From: an uncultured Bacteroidota bacterium
Lineage (GTDB): Bacteria; Bacteroidota; Bacteroidia; Flavobacteriales; Flavobacteriaceae
DNA length: 33,278 bases
Assembly: GCA_902594745.1 (NCBI GenBank)
Contig: CACJNF010000012.1
Coordinates: forward strand, 1 to 33,278
Direction: 5' to 3'
The notes under the pieces are model-generated. The model was given only the letters and a program-made list of their open reading frames with translations. It did not search any database and was not told where the DNA came from. Shown one piece after another: positions 17,083 to 25,765 of the stretch. A program made the translations under genes and the position numbers. Each line of letters begins with the position of its first letter. Position 1 is the first letter of the stretch.

Positions 17083-17837
17083 TGTACAGAAATATCTTAT
17101 TACTAATATTGATTACTCTTTTAGGCTCTTGTCTTTCTAATAAGGATGTGATAGTAGTAGGGCATAGAGGTGCTATGGGACACGCTTTAGAAAACACTGT
17201 TGAGTCAGTCAAAAAAGCAATTGAGTTAAATGTTGATGGAATCGAAATTGATGTATTCAAATCAAAAACGGGAGAGTTGGTAGTTTACCATGATCCATTT
17301 TTAACTCGATTATCAAATTCAAATGCATTTATTGAGGAAATTTCTTTAGACTCAATTAAAAAAGTAAAATTAGTAGGAGGATTATCCATACCAACACTAA
17401 ATGAGGTAATAGATATAATTCCTGAAAATATATTTTTAAATATTGAGCTCAAAGGAAAAAATACTGCACTTGAGACCAATAAAATTATAATTGAACATAT
17501 AAGTAAGTTTAGTCTTCCTCCCTCAAAATTTATAATATCAAGCTTTAGATGGGATGAGTTAATAAAGTTTAGAAATGCTAATCAAGATGTGCCAATTGCA
17601 ATATTAGTAGATTCATTATATAAAATTGATGATGCAATTAAATTAGCTAGAAAAATTAATGCTCTTGCTTTAAACCCAAATAATAAGTTTTTAACAAAGC
17701 AAATAGTAAAAAAAATTCAGTCTAATAATATCCAAGTTCATCCATACACAATTAATGATCTGATGAATATAAAGAGGATGAAATCAATGGGAGTTGATGC
17801 GATAATTACTGACTATCCAGAAAGAATTAATAATTAA
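17082..17837 (+). CDS. Lipoprotein glycerophosphodiester phosphodiesterase
   Basis: GDPD enzymes hydrolyse glycerophosphodiesters from phospholipid head groups to glycerol-3-phosphate plus alcohol. The 251 residues carry the metal and catalytic set GHRGAMGHALENT (His28, Arg29, Glu37, Asn38), GIEIDVFKSKTGELVVYHDP (Glu55, Asp57, His70), IPTLNEV, a LNIELKG metal ligand and SMGVDAIITDYPE near the end. The N-terminus ILLLILITLLGSC is a lipoprotein signal with lipid-modified Cys17, so the enzyme acts outside the cytoplasm. The start is GTG at 17082, whose G is the last base of the preceding TAG. Placement after glpKDF suggests salvage of lipid-derived glycerol units; direct import of G3P would need a transporter not seen here. 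Confidence 0.92.
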   Translation: MYRNILLLILITLLGSCLSNKDVIVVGHRGAMGHALENTVESVKKAIELNVDGIEIDVFKSKTGELVVYHDPFLTRLSNSNAFIEEISLDSIKKVKLVGGLSIPTLNEVIDIIPENIFLNIELKGKNTALETNKIIIEHISKFSLPPSKFIISSFRWDELIKFRNANQDVPIAILVDSLYKIDDAIKLARKINALALNPNNKFLTKQIVKKIQSNNIQVHPYTINDLMNIKRMKSMGVDAIITDYPERINN

Positions 17838-17846
17838 AAAGTTTAG

Positions 17847-18755
17847 TTATTTTTTACTTTCAGCAATTACAAAATGTTCAAGTTTGAATATATGATTCTC
17901 AGGAATGGTTCTACCAACTGGAGTAAAATATTTTGAATTAAGATCAGCTAAGGTTCTATTTTCAGTTAAAGTAAAATTATTTTCAGATAGAATATCCTCA
18001 ATTTCCTCAGCAGAGTAGAATGTTATCCATGGTTCACCTAGTTTGGCGGCTGACTTAGTAATAAAGTTAACTGCTTTTTCAGGTTTTGAATAGCCTTTAC
18101 CAAAACAGGTCTTAGAATCTTCTTTTAAAAGTTTATTTACATATGAAATAAAAATCTTGGAATTAGAATTTGAGTTTAAAGTAGCAACTTCATTAAGAGT
18201 TGAGTTAAGAGCTTTTCTCGGAATATACTGAGATACACCTTCAAGAGTATAAATAGTTGGTTTTCTCTGGTCAAACCCTGCATCTAAAAGGCGCTCTTTA
18301 AGTGAATGATGTTTAAAATCAATATTGACATAGGTCACATTATCTATATTAGGTGTATTATTTGGAAGCTTTGAAATTTTTTTTTCTTGAACTTCAGGCT
18401 GATCAACCTCAAATATTTTTAGATTATTTGGAAGTTTGAGACGATGAGCTCTTGAATCATAACCAGCTCCTAATATTACATATTGCTCTATACCCATGGA
18501 GGCACTATTCTCAATTAAATCATCTATAAATCTTGTTCTAGAGATTAGATGTTCATGCATTCCAGGGACAATTTTTTCTCCTAACCAAACATTAAGTTTA
18601 TGTCCCATGAGCTTTATAATACTTGCCCCTAGAACAAAATTTTTAGCGTAAGGGTCATAAATAACTCGTTTATTAGGTTTTGCAAGTGTTTCAATAAGTC
18701 TTTGCTTTGCAACTCCTTGAGCAGTTCCATCTTTTCTAAATATTGAGTTACTCAT
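17847..18755 (-). CDS. SAM-dependent methyltransferase, leucine carboxyl methyltransferase (LCM) family
   Basis: A 302-residue class I methyltransferase of the LCM/TIGR00027 type found widely in bacteria. Features are the N-terminal AxGVAKQRLIETL region, DPYAKNF (34-40), SRTRFIDD (72-79), and the SAM-binding QYVILGAGYDSRAHRL (91-106). VFEVDQPEVQEKK-like acidic-loop residues appear around 117-127, and YTLEGVSQYIP follows motif II. The family methylates carboxyl or hydroxyl groups in some characterised relatives, but the substrate cannot be inferred here. It converges on the phosphodiesterase gene with a 9-nt gap and diverges from the UPF0173 gene. Confidence 0.88.
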   Translation of the reverse strand: MSNSIFRKDGTAQGVAKQRLIETLAKPNKRVIYDPYAKNFVLGASIIKLMGHKLNVWLGEKIVPGMHEHLISRTRFIDDLIENSASMGIEQYVILGAGYDSRAHRLKLPNNLKIFEVDQPEVQEKKISKLPNNTPNIDNVTYVNIDFKHHSLKERLLDAGFDQRKPTIYTLEGVSQYIPRKALNSTLNEVATLNSNSNSKIFISYVNKLLKEDSKTCFGKGYSKPEKAVNFITKSAAKLGEPWITFYSAEEIEDILSENNFTLTENRTLADLNSKYFTPVGRTIPENHIFKLEHFVIAESKK

Positions 18756-18778
18756 TGTATATATTTATTGATTTTTTA

Positions 18779-18806
18779 TTTGCTCAGACTTAAATTATTA
18801 TATTTA
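18779..18806 (+). promoter_or_regulatory. Possible promoter of the UPF0173 hydrolase gene
   Basis: A TTTG box (18779-18782) is followed after 16 nt by TATATTTA (18799-18806), one mismatch from TAnnTTTG. A start near 18813 would leave a leader of under 10 nt before the ATG at 18821. The spacing is slightly short for Bacteroidota and the region is very AT-rich. Confidence 0.3.
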
Positions 18807-18820
18807 ATTTAATAATAATT

Positions 18821-19498
18821 ATGAAAATAACTTTTTTAGGTCATGCTACATTAGAGATAAAAATTAATGAATACTCAATTATTGTTGATCCATTTATCTC
18901 AGGAAATCCTATGGCATCAGAAATTAATTTAGATGATTTAAAACCTGACTTTATACTGATCACTCATGCACATCAAGATCATACTCTAGATGTAGAAAGA
19001 CTTGCTAAGCAAAATGATTCAGTTATAGTTTCTAATTTTGAAATCGTAAATCATTTCCAGAATAAAGGTTTAAAAGGCCACCCAATGAATCATGGTGGAA
19101 AATGGGATTTTGATTTTGGCGAAGTAAAGTATGTAAATGCAATTCACACTTCCACTTTTCCTGATGGATCAAATGGAGGGCAACCGGGAGGATTTATAAT
19201 TTCTGCAAATAATAAGTCATTATATATAGCAGGGGATACTGCACTTACATATGATATGAAACTTATTCCACTTCAATATAAATTAGATCTTGCAATTCTT
19301 CCAATTGGTGATAATTTTACAATGGGTTACAAAGACGCAATAATTGCTTCAGACTTTTTAAAATGTAATAAAATTTTAGGATATCATTTTGACACTTTTG
19401 GTTTAATTGAAATTGATCAGGCTAAAGCAATTGAAGAGTTTAAAAGAGTTAAAAAAGAACTCCTAATTATTAAACCTATGGAACATATAAAAATTTAA
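18821..19498 (+). CDS. Metal-dependent hydrolase, UPF0173 (metallo-beta-lactamase fold)
   Basis: A 225-residue cytoplasmic protein of the UPF0173/YtkL family. The core metal motif is THAHQDHTLD, with His49, His51, Asp53 and His54. FLGHATLEIKINEYSIIVDPF at the N-terminus, MNHGGKWDF (84-92), a second histidine in AIHTSTFPDG, YIAGDTALTYDM with the bridging Asp, and GYHFDTFG with the last His complete the two-metal site. Length matches the family. UlaG-type lactonase activity is known for relatives, but this subgroup is largely uncharacterised. The DUF2834 gene follows 2 nt later. Confidence 0.92.
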   Translation: MKITFLGHATLEIKINEYSIIVDPFISGNPMASEINLDDLKPDFILITHAHQDHTLDVERLAKQNDSVIVSNFEIVNHFQNKGLKGHPMNHGGKWDFDFGEVKYVNAIHTSTFPDGSNGGQPGGFIISANNKSLYIAGDTALTYDMKLIPLQYKLDLAILPIGDNFTMGYKDAIIASDFLKCNKILGYHFDTFGLIEIDQAKAIEEFKRVKKELLIIKPMEHIKI

Positions 19499-19500
19499 CT

Positions 19501-19800
19501 ATGAAAAAAATATATCTTATTTTATGTATACTGGGTACTATACTACCTTATTATAATCTCTATAAATTTTTAGAGCTTAACAATTGGTCAATGGAAGGTT
19601 TTTGGGGATTGCTTTATGAAAATTATGCAGTATCTATGATTTCATATGACTTAAGTATTGCTGCACTTACTTTTTTAATATATATAATTTATACTTATTG
19701 GTCTCAGCCAAAAAAAATATTTAGGTATTTATTGCCTTTCTTTGTAGGCTTCTCGTTAGCATTACCATTTTATCTTTATGATACCTATGAGTCTAACTAG
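19501..19800 (+). CDS. DUF2834 small membrane protein
   Basis: A 99-residue protein with three hydrophobic segments: residues 3-20, a middle segment near 45-68, and a C-terminal one ending SLALPFYLYDTYESN. The opening YLILCILGTILPYYNLYKFL and the closing FFVGFSLALPFYLY are the conserved ends of DUF2834. The function is unknown. It starts 2 nt after the UPF0173 stop, so it is almost certainly co-transcribed. Its last 8 bases overlap the 3' end of the opposing small gene. Confidence 0.82.
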   Translation: MKKIYLILCILGTILPYYNLYKFLELNNWSMEGFWGLLYENYAVSMISYDLSIAALTFLIYIIYTYWSQPKKIFRYLLPFFVGFSLALPFYLYDTYESN

Positions 19801-19981
19801 ATAATTCTTTGGTTTTTATCATTATGCATGCACCTGCATTTATTAGTACTAACGAAATTGTACCTACTAAGAAAAAATCAAGGTCCTGTGATTTTCTAAT
19901 TATAGCCTCTCCAAATACGCATAAACCAGAGCTAAAAATTAAAATACCTAAAGTTCCAACAATTGTATACTTATTAATCAT
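19793..19981 (-). CDS. Small two-TM membrane protein of unknown function
   Basis: Sixty-two residues with two clear membrane helices (TIVGTLGILIFSSGLCVFGEAI, residues 7-28, and FFLVGTISLVLINAGACIMI, about 36-55) joined by a charged loop, IRKSQDLD. The ATG at 19981 has no stop-limited alternative. An opposing ORF on the plus strand (19809-19997) covers the same DNA but lacks an organised membrane pattern, so the minus-strand reading is preferred. No family is recognised with confidence. It converges on DUF2834 with an 8-nt overlap and is divergent from the Ste24-type protease gene. Confidence 0.6.
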   Translation of the reverse strand: MINKYTIVGTLGILIFSSGLCVFGEAIIRKSQDLDFFLVGTISLVLINAGACIMIKTKELSS

Positions 19982-20022
19982 CTTTTATTACATTTAAATC
20001 TAATTTATTCAAATTCAAATTT

Positions 20023-21249
20023 ATGTCAACAGAAAGTTGGTTTTTTATTATTACGGGATTAGTGATTTTTAATTACTTGTTTTCAAATATTTTAGATTAT
20101 ATAAATCATAAAAACTGGAAAGATGATATTCCAAATGAATTGAAAGACTTTTATGAAAAAGAAAAATATAAGAAAGCTAAAGATTACTCTATATCAAAAA
20201 ATAAAATAGGCTTTCTTTCAAGTACTATAAGTTTCTTGTTAGTATTTTCTCTTTTAGTTTTTAATGGGTATGGTATAATTAACGATTTGGTTAGCAGTTT
20301 TGAATCAAGCTACATTAAATCGGGACTATTCTTTTTAACTTTATTCCTGATAAATACCCTAATTTCATTACCATTTTCATATTATAACACATTTGTAATT
20401 GAAGAAAAATTTGGTTTTAATAAGACTACAAAAACAACTTTTTTTCTGGATATAATTAAGTCTTCTGTTCTTTCCATTTTAATTGGAGGAGCTTTACTTT
20501 TTCTTGCACTATACCTATATGATAAAATAAATCAAGGTTTTTGGCTATGGTTGTGGATAGGTCTATCAATATTAATGATATTTATTAATATGTTTTACGC
20601 AGATTTGATTGTTCCAATATTCAACAAATTAACACCACTAGAGGATGGAGAGTTAAGGAATAAGATAGAAGACTACTCAAAGAAGGTTGGGTATTTATTA
20701 AAAAATATTTATGTTATTGATGGTTCAAAAAGATCAACAAAAGCAAATGCATTTTTTAGTGGTCTAGGTCCCAGAAAAACTATAGCATTGTATGACACTT
20801 TGATAGAGAAACATACTGAAAACGAATTGGTAGCCGTTCTTGCCCATGAGGTTGGTCATTTTAAGAAAAAACATATTTTTTCAGGTTTAGTATTCTCAAT
20901 AATTCAAATTGGAATAATGACTTTTTTCTTTGAACTATGTTTAAGCCTTCCAGAAATTTCTTTAGCATTAGGAGGTTCAGATATTTCTTTCCATCTCGGA
21001 TTGATAGGATTTAGTATAGTGTTTTCTCCAATATCAATGTTATCAGGAATTCTAATGAACTATATAAGTAGAAAAAATGAGTTTGAAGCAGATGCCTATG
21101 CAAAGCAGACCTTTAACGGAGAAGACTTAGCACTAGCATTAAAGAAACTATCTGTTGATAGCCTTTCTAATATCTATCCTCATCCCTTGTATGTATTCTT
21201 TCATTACTCTCATCCTCCACTTATAAAAAGACTTAGAGCATTAAACTAA
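20023..21249 (+). CDS. M48 membrane metallopeptidase, Ste24/CAAX prenyl protease type
   Basis: A 408-residue polytopic zinc protease of family M48A. The catalytic motif is AVLAHEVGHFKKKH (His275, Glu276, His279). The third zinc ligand lies in RKNEFEADAYA near residue 356. The N-terminal half has several membrane helices, the family's SLPFSYYNTFVIEEKFGFNKTT-like region (about 115-137) and FYADLIVPIFNKLTPLEDGELR (191-212). The order and length match Ste24 homologues rather than shorter HtpX. Bacteria lack prenylated CAAX proteins, so the likely role is membrane-protein quality control; that is inference. The next gene follows after 4 nt. Confidence 0.92.
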   Translation: MSTESWFFIITGLVIFNYLFSNILDYINHKNWKDDIPNELKDFYEKEKYKKAKDYSISKNKIGFLSSTISFLLVFSLLVFNGYGIINDLVSSFESSYIKSGLFFLTLFLINTLISLPFSYYNTFVIEEKFGFNKTTKTTFFLDIIKSSVLSILIGGALLFLALYLYDKINQGFWLWLWIGLSILMIFINMFYADLIVPIFNKLTPLEDGELRNKIEDYSKKVGYLLKNIYVIDGSKRSTKANAFFSGLGPRKTIALYDTLIEKHTENELVAVLAHEVGHFKKKHIFSGLVFSIIQIGIMTFFFELCLSLPEISLALGGSDISFHLGLIGFSIVFSPISMLSGILMNYISRKNEFEADAYAKQTFNGEDLALALKKLSVDSLSNIYPHPLYVFFHYSHPPLIKRLRALN

Positions 21250-21253
21250 AACT

Positions 21254-22210
21254 ATGAAAAGACGAAACTTTATTTTTGATATATTTAGTGTTGGTATAGT
21301 ATCTGCTATGTCAACTAAATTAAGAGCTGTAAACTTAAATTTTACCCCAATGGTAAGATCAATATCAACATGGAAAACAACTGAAGCGAATCAAAAAGCT
21401 GGTCAGATGCTAGATAAAGGTGAACATGCATTAGATGCTGCTGTTGCAGGTGTTGCAATCGAAGAAGAAAATCCAAAAAATACAACTGTTGGTTATGGAG
21501 GTGCTCCTGATAGAACTGGAAAAGTTACGCTTGATGCATGTGTTATGAATCACCTTGGAGATTGTGGTTCTGTTGTTGCTGTAGAAAATATAGTAAATGT
21601 TGCAAGATTAGCTAAAGATGTAATGGAAAAAACACCACACGTAATGTTATCAGGAAAAGGTGCTGAAGAATTTGCAATTTCTCAGGGATATAAAAAAACA
21701 GATTTATTAACTGATCAATCTAAAAAAGAATGGGAAGAGTGGTTAAAAGATCAAGATTATAGACCAATTATAAATATTGAGAATCATGATACAATTGGAA
21801 TGTTATGTATTGATAAAAATAATAACTTATCTGGAGCATGTACAACAAGCGGATTAGCATATAAAATGAAGGGTAGAGTTGGGGATTCCCCTATTATTGG
21901 TTCAGGTCTTTTTATTGATAATAAAATTGGAGGAGCAGTTGCGACAGGTTTAGGTGAAGAGGTTGTGAAAACTGTTGGATCTTTTCTAGTCGTTGAGTTA
22001 ATGAGACAAGGTTTGTCACCTCAAGAGGCATGTGAGAAAGCTGTCAAAAGAATAGTTTCAAACAACTCACAAGAAAATAAATTTCAAGTAGCTTATATAG
22101 CTATGAATAAAAAAGGTGAAGTAGGCTCCTATAGCATTGAACCAGGTTTTACATACATGGACTATGTAAATGGAAAAAATAAAGAGGTTTTTTCTAAGTC
22201 TGAATTATAA
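21254..22210 (+). CDS. Glycosylasparaginase-type N-terminal nucleophile hydrolase
   Basis: A 318-residue Ntn hydrolase of the isoaspartyl peptidase/asparaginase-2 family, most like N4-(beta-N-acetylglucosaminyl)-L-asparaginase. The proenzyme self-cleaves before a Thr; here ENHDTIGMLC places it at Thr180. Other landmarks are ALDAAVAGVAIEEENP (59-74), TVGYGGAPDRTGKVTLDAC (78-96), GACTTSGLAYKMKGRVGDSPIIGSG (about 194-218) with substrate-binding residues, and GAVATGLGEEVVKTVG. The N-terminus MKRRNFIFDIF has a twin Arg followed by a hydrophobic stretch, so export by Tat or Sec is plausible. The enzyme would remove N-linked sugar stubs from Asn or process asparagine-like amides. It meets the coiled-coil gene tail to tail with a 1-nt gap. 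Confidence 0.92.
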   Translation: MKRRNFIFDIFSVGIVSAMSTKLRAVNLNFTPMVRSISTWKTTEANQKAGQMLDKGEHALDAAVAGVAIEEENPKNTTVGYGGAPDRTGKVTLDACVMNHLGDCGSVVAVENIVNVARLAKDVMEKTPHVMLSGKGAEEFAISQGYKKTDLLTDQSKKEWEEWLKDQDYRPIINIENHDTIGMLCIDKNNNLSGACTTSGLAYKMKGRVGDSPIIGSGLFIDNKIGGAVATGLGEEVVKTVGSFLVVELMRQGLSPQEACEKAVKRIVSNNSQENKFQVAYIAMNKKGEVGSYSIEPGFTYMDYVNGKNKEVFSKSEL

Positions 22211-22211
22211 T

Positions 22212-22985
22212 TTAAGAGAATATTGACTTCATCTTTTCCATCTCCTCCTCAGCAAGTTTTGGATCAACTAAAATTCTTCCACTATATTCGTCGGTAATTA
22301 TTTTTTGTCTTGAAGCAATTTCCATCTGAACTTGAGGTGGAATAGTAAAATATGAACCACCAGATGCATTTCTCTCTACAGGAACAATTGCTAATCCATT
22401 CTTGACATTTGACCTTATTCTTTTGTAAGCAGATATTAAGTTATCTTCAATCTTCTTCTCAAACTCTTTAGATTTTTCTAGAAGAGTTTTTTCTTCTTTC
22501 TCAGTTTCTTTAAGAATCTCTCCTAACTCAGAGTTTTTATTTTTTAAATGAGATTTACGATCTTTAATTTTATCTTTTAGTTCATCTATAACTGAAGTCT
22601 TACTATCTATAGTTTCCTTGTATTGTGCAATCTTCTTCTCAGATAATTTTATTTCAAGTTCTTGAAACTCTTGCTCCTTGACTATTGCATTATACTCTCT
22701 ATTATTTCTAACTTTTTTTAAGTCAGCCTCATATTTTTTATGATTAGCCTTTGAAGTTGTAATAGCATTTTCTTCAAATTTGATACCATCTTGACTTTCT
22801 TTAATCTCATTTTCGAAACTCTCAAGTCTTTTATTTAGTCCAGCTATTTCATTTTCCAGATCTTCTACTTCTAATGGTAGCTCACCTCTTATGCTTCTTA
22901 TTTGATCAATTCTTGAATCAATTAACTGAAGATCAAAAAGTGCTCTTAATTTTTCCTCTACTGATATTTCAACTTTTTTTGCCAT
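22212..22985 (-). CDS. Coiled-coil protein of the C4 zinc-ribbon (CT398/DUF164-like) family, without cysteines
   Basis: The 257 residues form a long charged coiled coil (about 8-190) followed by a short C-terminal domain. The pattern matches the bacterial family annotated as 'zinc ribbon domain-containing protein' or CdsZ/CT398-like, including KVRNNREYNAIVKE (91-104) and a terminal GRILVDP. Relatives normally carry two CxxC knuckles in this tail, as CGGC and CEYCGR-like segments around IPPQ. Here the equivalent positions read ASGGSYFTIPPQ (Ser208, Ser211) and TDEYSGRILVD (Asp232, Ser235). There is no cysteine anywhere in the protein. The fold may persist without zinc or may be altered. It directly follows Nif3 (1-nt gap), the usual partner in Bacteroidota, so it is co-expressed with Nif3. 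Confidence 0.88.
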   Translation of the reverse strand: MAKKVEISVEEKLRALFDLQLIDSRIDQIRSIRGELPLEVEDLENEIAGLNKRLESFENEIKESQDGIKFEENAITTSKANHKKYEADLKKVRNNREYNAIVKEQEFQELEIKLSEKKIAQYKETIDSKTSVIDELKDKIKDRKSHLKNKNSELGEILKETEKEEKTLLEKSKEFEKKIEDNLISAYKRIRSNVKNGLAIVPVERNASGGSYFTIPPQVQMEIASRQKIITDEYSGRILVDPKLAEEEMEKMKSIFS

Positions 22986-22986
22986 T

Positions 22987-23778
22987 TTAATAATATTTTA
23001 CCGGGTTAATATTTTGTTCGGATAAAAGGACCGTAAAATTAGGTAATTTTTTATTAAGAAATTCCTTAATAAACAATTTTATGTGTTTTTCACTTTCATA
23101 ATGTCCAATGTCAATTAAAATAGCCTTGTTATCAGCTTCAAAGAAGTTATGATATTTGAAGTCTGAAGTAATAAAAGCATCAACATTTGATTCAATTGAA
23201 TCTTTTATTGCAAAGCTTCCTGAACCTACTACAACTGATACCTTAGAAATCTTTTTATTTAATTTATTAGTATGTCTTAGATATTTTAAACCTAATTTAT
23301 TTTTAAGTATGTCAAAAAAGGTAATTTCATCCATAGGTTTTTCTAGTTCTCCAATAGACCCTAAACCTATTTTAATTTTATTTAATTTTTCTTCTTTGGG
23401 TAACAGAACAGAAATATTTTTTAAGCCAATTAAATCAGATAACAGATAACTAATACCTTTTGGGTGATTATCCAATGAAGTATGAATTGCATAAACTGAA
23501 ATATTATTTTTAACTGCTTTTATAACAGATTTTTGAACATAGTTATCATTTGTGATTTGTTTCAAACCATTAAAAATTATGGGATGATAACTAACTATCA
23601 AATTACAACCTTTATTAATCGCCTCCTCTACAACATCCTCAGTAGTATCAAGAGTAACCAATATTGAGGTTATATTTGATTCAGGATCACCTATAATAAG
23701 ACCTACATTATCAAAATCTTCTGCAATAGAAGTCGGCATCCAACTGTCAATAATTTTTGCAATTTCAATAACTCTCAT
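22987..23778 (-). CDS. Nif3-like dinuclear metal-centre protein
   Basis: A 263-residue member of the Nif3/YbgI/DUF34 family, a conserved hexameric protein with two metals per active site and disputed function. Metal-binding landmarks are SYHPIIFNGLK (near 62-73), AIHTSLDNHP (near 94-103), and DIGHYESE (near 220-227). The start is set at the ATG at 23778 (MRVIEIAKIIDSWMP). A longer frame to 23856 adds an unlikely hydrophobic stretch and would run past the promoter box at 23796-23803. Many flavobacterial homologues are about 360 residues because of a central insert; this one lacks it and resembles the compact YbgI type. It heads a two-gene unit with the coiled-coil protein. Confidence 0.9.
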   Translation of the reverse strand: MRVIEIAKIIDSWMPTSIAEDFDNVGLIIGDPESNITSILVTLDTTEDVVEEAINKGCNLIVSYHPIIFNGLKQITNDNYVQKSVIKAVKNNISVYAIHTSLDNHPKGISYLLSDLIGLKNISVLLPKEEKLNKIKIGLGSIGELEKPMDEITFFDILKNKLGLKYLRHTNKLNKKISKVSVVVGSGSFAIKDSIESNVDAFITSDFKYHNFFEADNKAILIDIGHYESEKHIKLFIKEFLNKKLPNFTVLLSEQNINPVKYY

Positions 23779-23795
23779 TGGTATTAGATTGATTG

Positions 23796-23803
23796 CAAAT
23801 ATA
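23796..23803 (-). promoter_or_regulatory. Probable -7 promoter element of the Nif3 gene
   Basis: TATATTTG on the minus strand is a perfect TAnnTTTG match, ending 17 nt before the ATG at 23778. It predicts a leader of roughly 12 nt and supports that ATG over the longer upstream frame. No clear -33 TTTG is seen. Confidence 0.5.
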
Positions 23804-23828
23804 ATACTATCTTTTAGGTGAAAAAAAA

Positions 23829-24845
23829 ATGAAGTTTCTGTTATACCCTTTATCAATTGTATATAACTTAATCACAACTTTAAGAAACTTTTTATTTGAT
23901 ATAGGCTTAATTAATTCAGTTCAGTACAAAATTCCAACTATTGGAGTTGGAAATTTATCAACTGGAGGGACAGGAAAATCAATGTTAGTTGATTATTTAA
24001 TAGAACTTCTAAAAATAAAATATAGTTTAACTACTTTAAGCAGGGGATACAACAGGGATACAAGTGGTTTTATTCAAGCTACCTCAAAATCTTCGGCATA
24101 TGAGATAGGAGATGAACCCTATCAATTTTATTCAAAACATCCTGAAATTAATGTTGTTGTTTGTGAGGACAGAAGAAAAGGAATGAAGTTAATTTTAAAT
24201 AATTTGCCTAATACTCAAATCAGTATTTGGGATGATATATTTCAACATAGATATGTAAAGCCTGGATTAATGCTATTAACTACAACTTTTAAATATCCAT
24301 ATTACAAAGATGAAATTCTTCCTGTTGGTAATCTAAGAGAGAATAAAAATTCATCTAAACGAGCTGACCTTATAATAATTACTAAATGTCCAGATGATTT
24401 GTCTAATAAAGATAAATTAGATTTTATAGAAAAGTTAAATCCAGATGAAAACCAAAAAGTTTTTTTTAGTACAATTTCTTACAAGAAAAACCTTAAGTCA
24501 GATGATTTAACTATTCATATTGACAATCTTAAAGAAGAGGAATTCATATTAGTTACTGGAATTGCAGATTCCTCATATTTGGTTAAATACCTTGAAAATA
24601 AAAACCTCAAGTTCAAGCACTTAAAATATTCAGATCATTATAATTTTAAAAAATCATCAATTGATAAAATACTTTCTGTCTCAAAGAATAAAAAAATTAT
24701 TACAACAGAGAAAGACTTTGGTAGATTAAAGCCAAAAATAAATAGAGATGAAATATATTATTTAGAAGTATCAATTGAGTTTCCAAAAAATTTGAATCAA
24801 ACAAGTTTTGATGAAGTGGTTAATGAGTTTGTAGAAAACTATTAA
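23829..24845 (+). CDS. lpxK: Tetraacyldisaccharide 4'-kinase
   Basis: LpxK phosphorylates the 4' position of the lipid A disaccharide precursor at the inner membrane, the sixth step of the Raetz pathway. The 338 residues show an N-terminal membrane-associated helix ([21 protein letters not shown], residues 4-24) and the P-loop [13 protein letters not shown] (39-51). Then come [27 protein letters not shown], and [14 protein letters not shown], with the catalytic Asp of the usual DDGFQHR motif. That motif here reads DDIFQHR. PVGNLRE and TTEKDFGRL also match. Length is typical. It is divergent from Nif3 (50 bp between starts) and its stop overlaps the lipA stop by 4 nt. Confidence 0.95.
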   Translation: MKFLLYPLSIVYNLITTLRNFLFDIGLINSVQYKIPTIGVGNLSTGGTGKSMLVDYLIELLKIKYSLTTLSRGYNRDTSGFIQATSKSSAYEIGDEPYQFYSKHPEINVVVCEDRRKGMKLILNNLPNTQISIWDDIFQHRYVKPGLMLLTTTFKYPYYKDEILPVGNLRENKNSSKRADLIIITKCPDDLSNKDKLDFIEKLNPDENQKVFFSTISYKKNLKSDDLTIHIDNLKEEEFILVTGIADSSYLVKYLENKNLKFKHLKYSDHYNFKKSSIDKILSVSKNKKIITTEKDFGRLKPKINRDEIYYLEVSIEFPKNLNQTSFDEVVNEFVENY

Positions 24846-25759
24846 TGAATGTGTTTGTGTGCCTTGTATGAGGATCTAACTAGAGGACCACTTTCAACAT
24901 GCCTGAAGCCCATCTCTTTACCTATAATTTCGTACTCTTTAAACTCGTCTGGTGTAATAAAATCAACAACAGGAAGGTGTTTTTTTGAAGGCTGGAGATA
25001 TTGACCTAAAGTAACTATATCAACTCCAACTCTTCTAAGATCATCAAGAGTTTCAAGTACTTCTTCTCTTTTTTCTCCTAAACCAAGCATAACACCTGAT
25101 TTCGTCCTTGAAATACCACTTTCTTTTAAATATTTCAAAACCTCTAAACTCCTATCGTATTTAGCTTGTATTCTTACCTCTTTTGTTAGTCTTCTAACAG
25201 TTTCTAGATTATGAGAGACTACTTCAGGAGCAACTTTGATTATTCTATCAATATTATCAGTCTCTCCTTTAAAATCAGGAATCAAAGTTTCAATAGTTGT
25301 ATTTGGATTTAGATCTCTAATTGCGTTGACAGTTTCTGCCCAAATAATGGAACCACCATCTTTAATATCATCTCTATCAACAGATGTAATTACTGCATGT
25401 TTAACACCCATTATATTTATTGACCTGGCAACTTTGAAAGGCTCAAGCTCATCAACTGGCAATGGGCTTCCTGTCTGTACATTACAAAAACCACATGATC
25501 TAGTACAAATGTTTCCTAAAATCATAAATGTAGCAGTACCTTCAGTCCAGCATTCTCCCATATTTGGGCAATTACCAGAAACACATATTGTATGAAGTTT
25601 ATTTTCTTCAACTGTTGATCTTAGTTGAGTATACTTCTTACCTATTGGAAGTTTAACTCTAATCCAATCAGGTTTTTTAGTCCTAACCTTTTCTTTAGAG
25701 TCAGATTTTGGCAGATTTAGTTTTACCCAGCCTTGATTTACTGTTTTTGTCTCAGACAT
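24842..25759 (-). CDS. lipA: Lipoyl synthase
   Basis: LipA is a radical-SAM enzyme that inserts two sulfurs into octanoyl groups on E2 subunits of 2-oxoacid dehydrogenases and on the glycine-cleavage H protein. The 305 residues contain the auxiliary-cluster motif [12 protein letters not shown] (Cys59, Cys64, Cys70) and the radical-SAM motif CTRSCGFC (Cys85, Cys89, Cys92). Other conserved blocks are [42 protein letters not shown] and the terminal VRSSYKAH with the Ser that ligates the auxiliary cluster. The ATG at 25759 is preferred over an in-frame TTG at 25768, since a -7 box overlaps the TTG. No lipB is adjacent. Confidence 0.97.
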   Translation of the reverse strand: MSETKTVNQGWVKLNLPKSDSKEKVRTKKPDWIRVKLPIGKKYTQLRSTVEENKLHTICVSGNCPNMGECWTEGTATFMILGNICTRSCGFCNVQTGSPLPVDELEPFKVARSINIMGVKHAVITSVDRDDIKDGGSIIWAETVNAIRDLNPNTTIETLIPDFKGETDNIDRIIKVAPEVVSHNLETVRRLTKEVRIQAKYDRSLEVLKYLKESGISRTKSGVMLGLGEKREEVLETLDDLRRVGVDIVTLGQYLQPSKKHLPVVDFITPDEFKEYEIIGKEMGFRHVESGPLVRSSYKAHKHIH

Positions 25760-25765
25760 ATCATG

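Noticed and set aside
19809-19997. 62-residue plus-strand ORF
   Set aside because: It is the complement of the minus-strand two-helix membrane protein, which has the better organised sequence.
23779-23856. Longer Nif3 start at 23856
   Set aside because: The added 26 residues precede the family's normal N-terminus, overlap the lpxK start and would place the promoter box inside the gene.
25236-25595. 119-residue plus-strand ORF
   Set aside because: It is antisense to lipA, whose radical-SAM motifs are unambiguous, and shows no family features.
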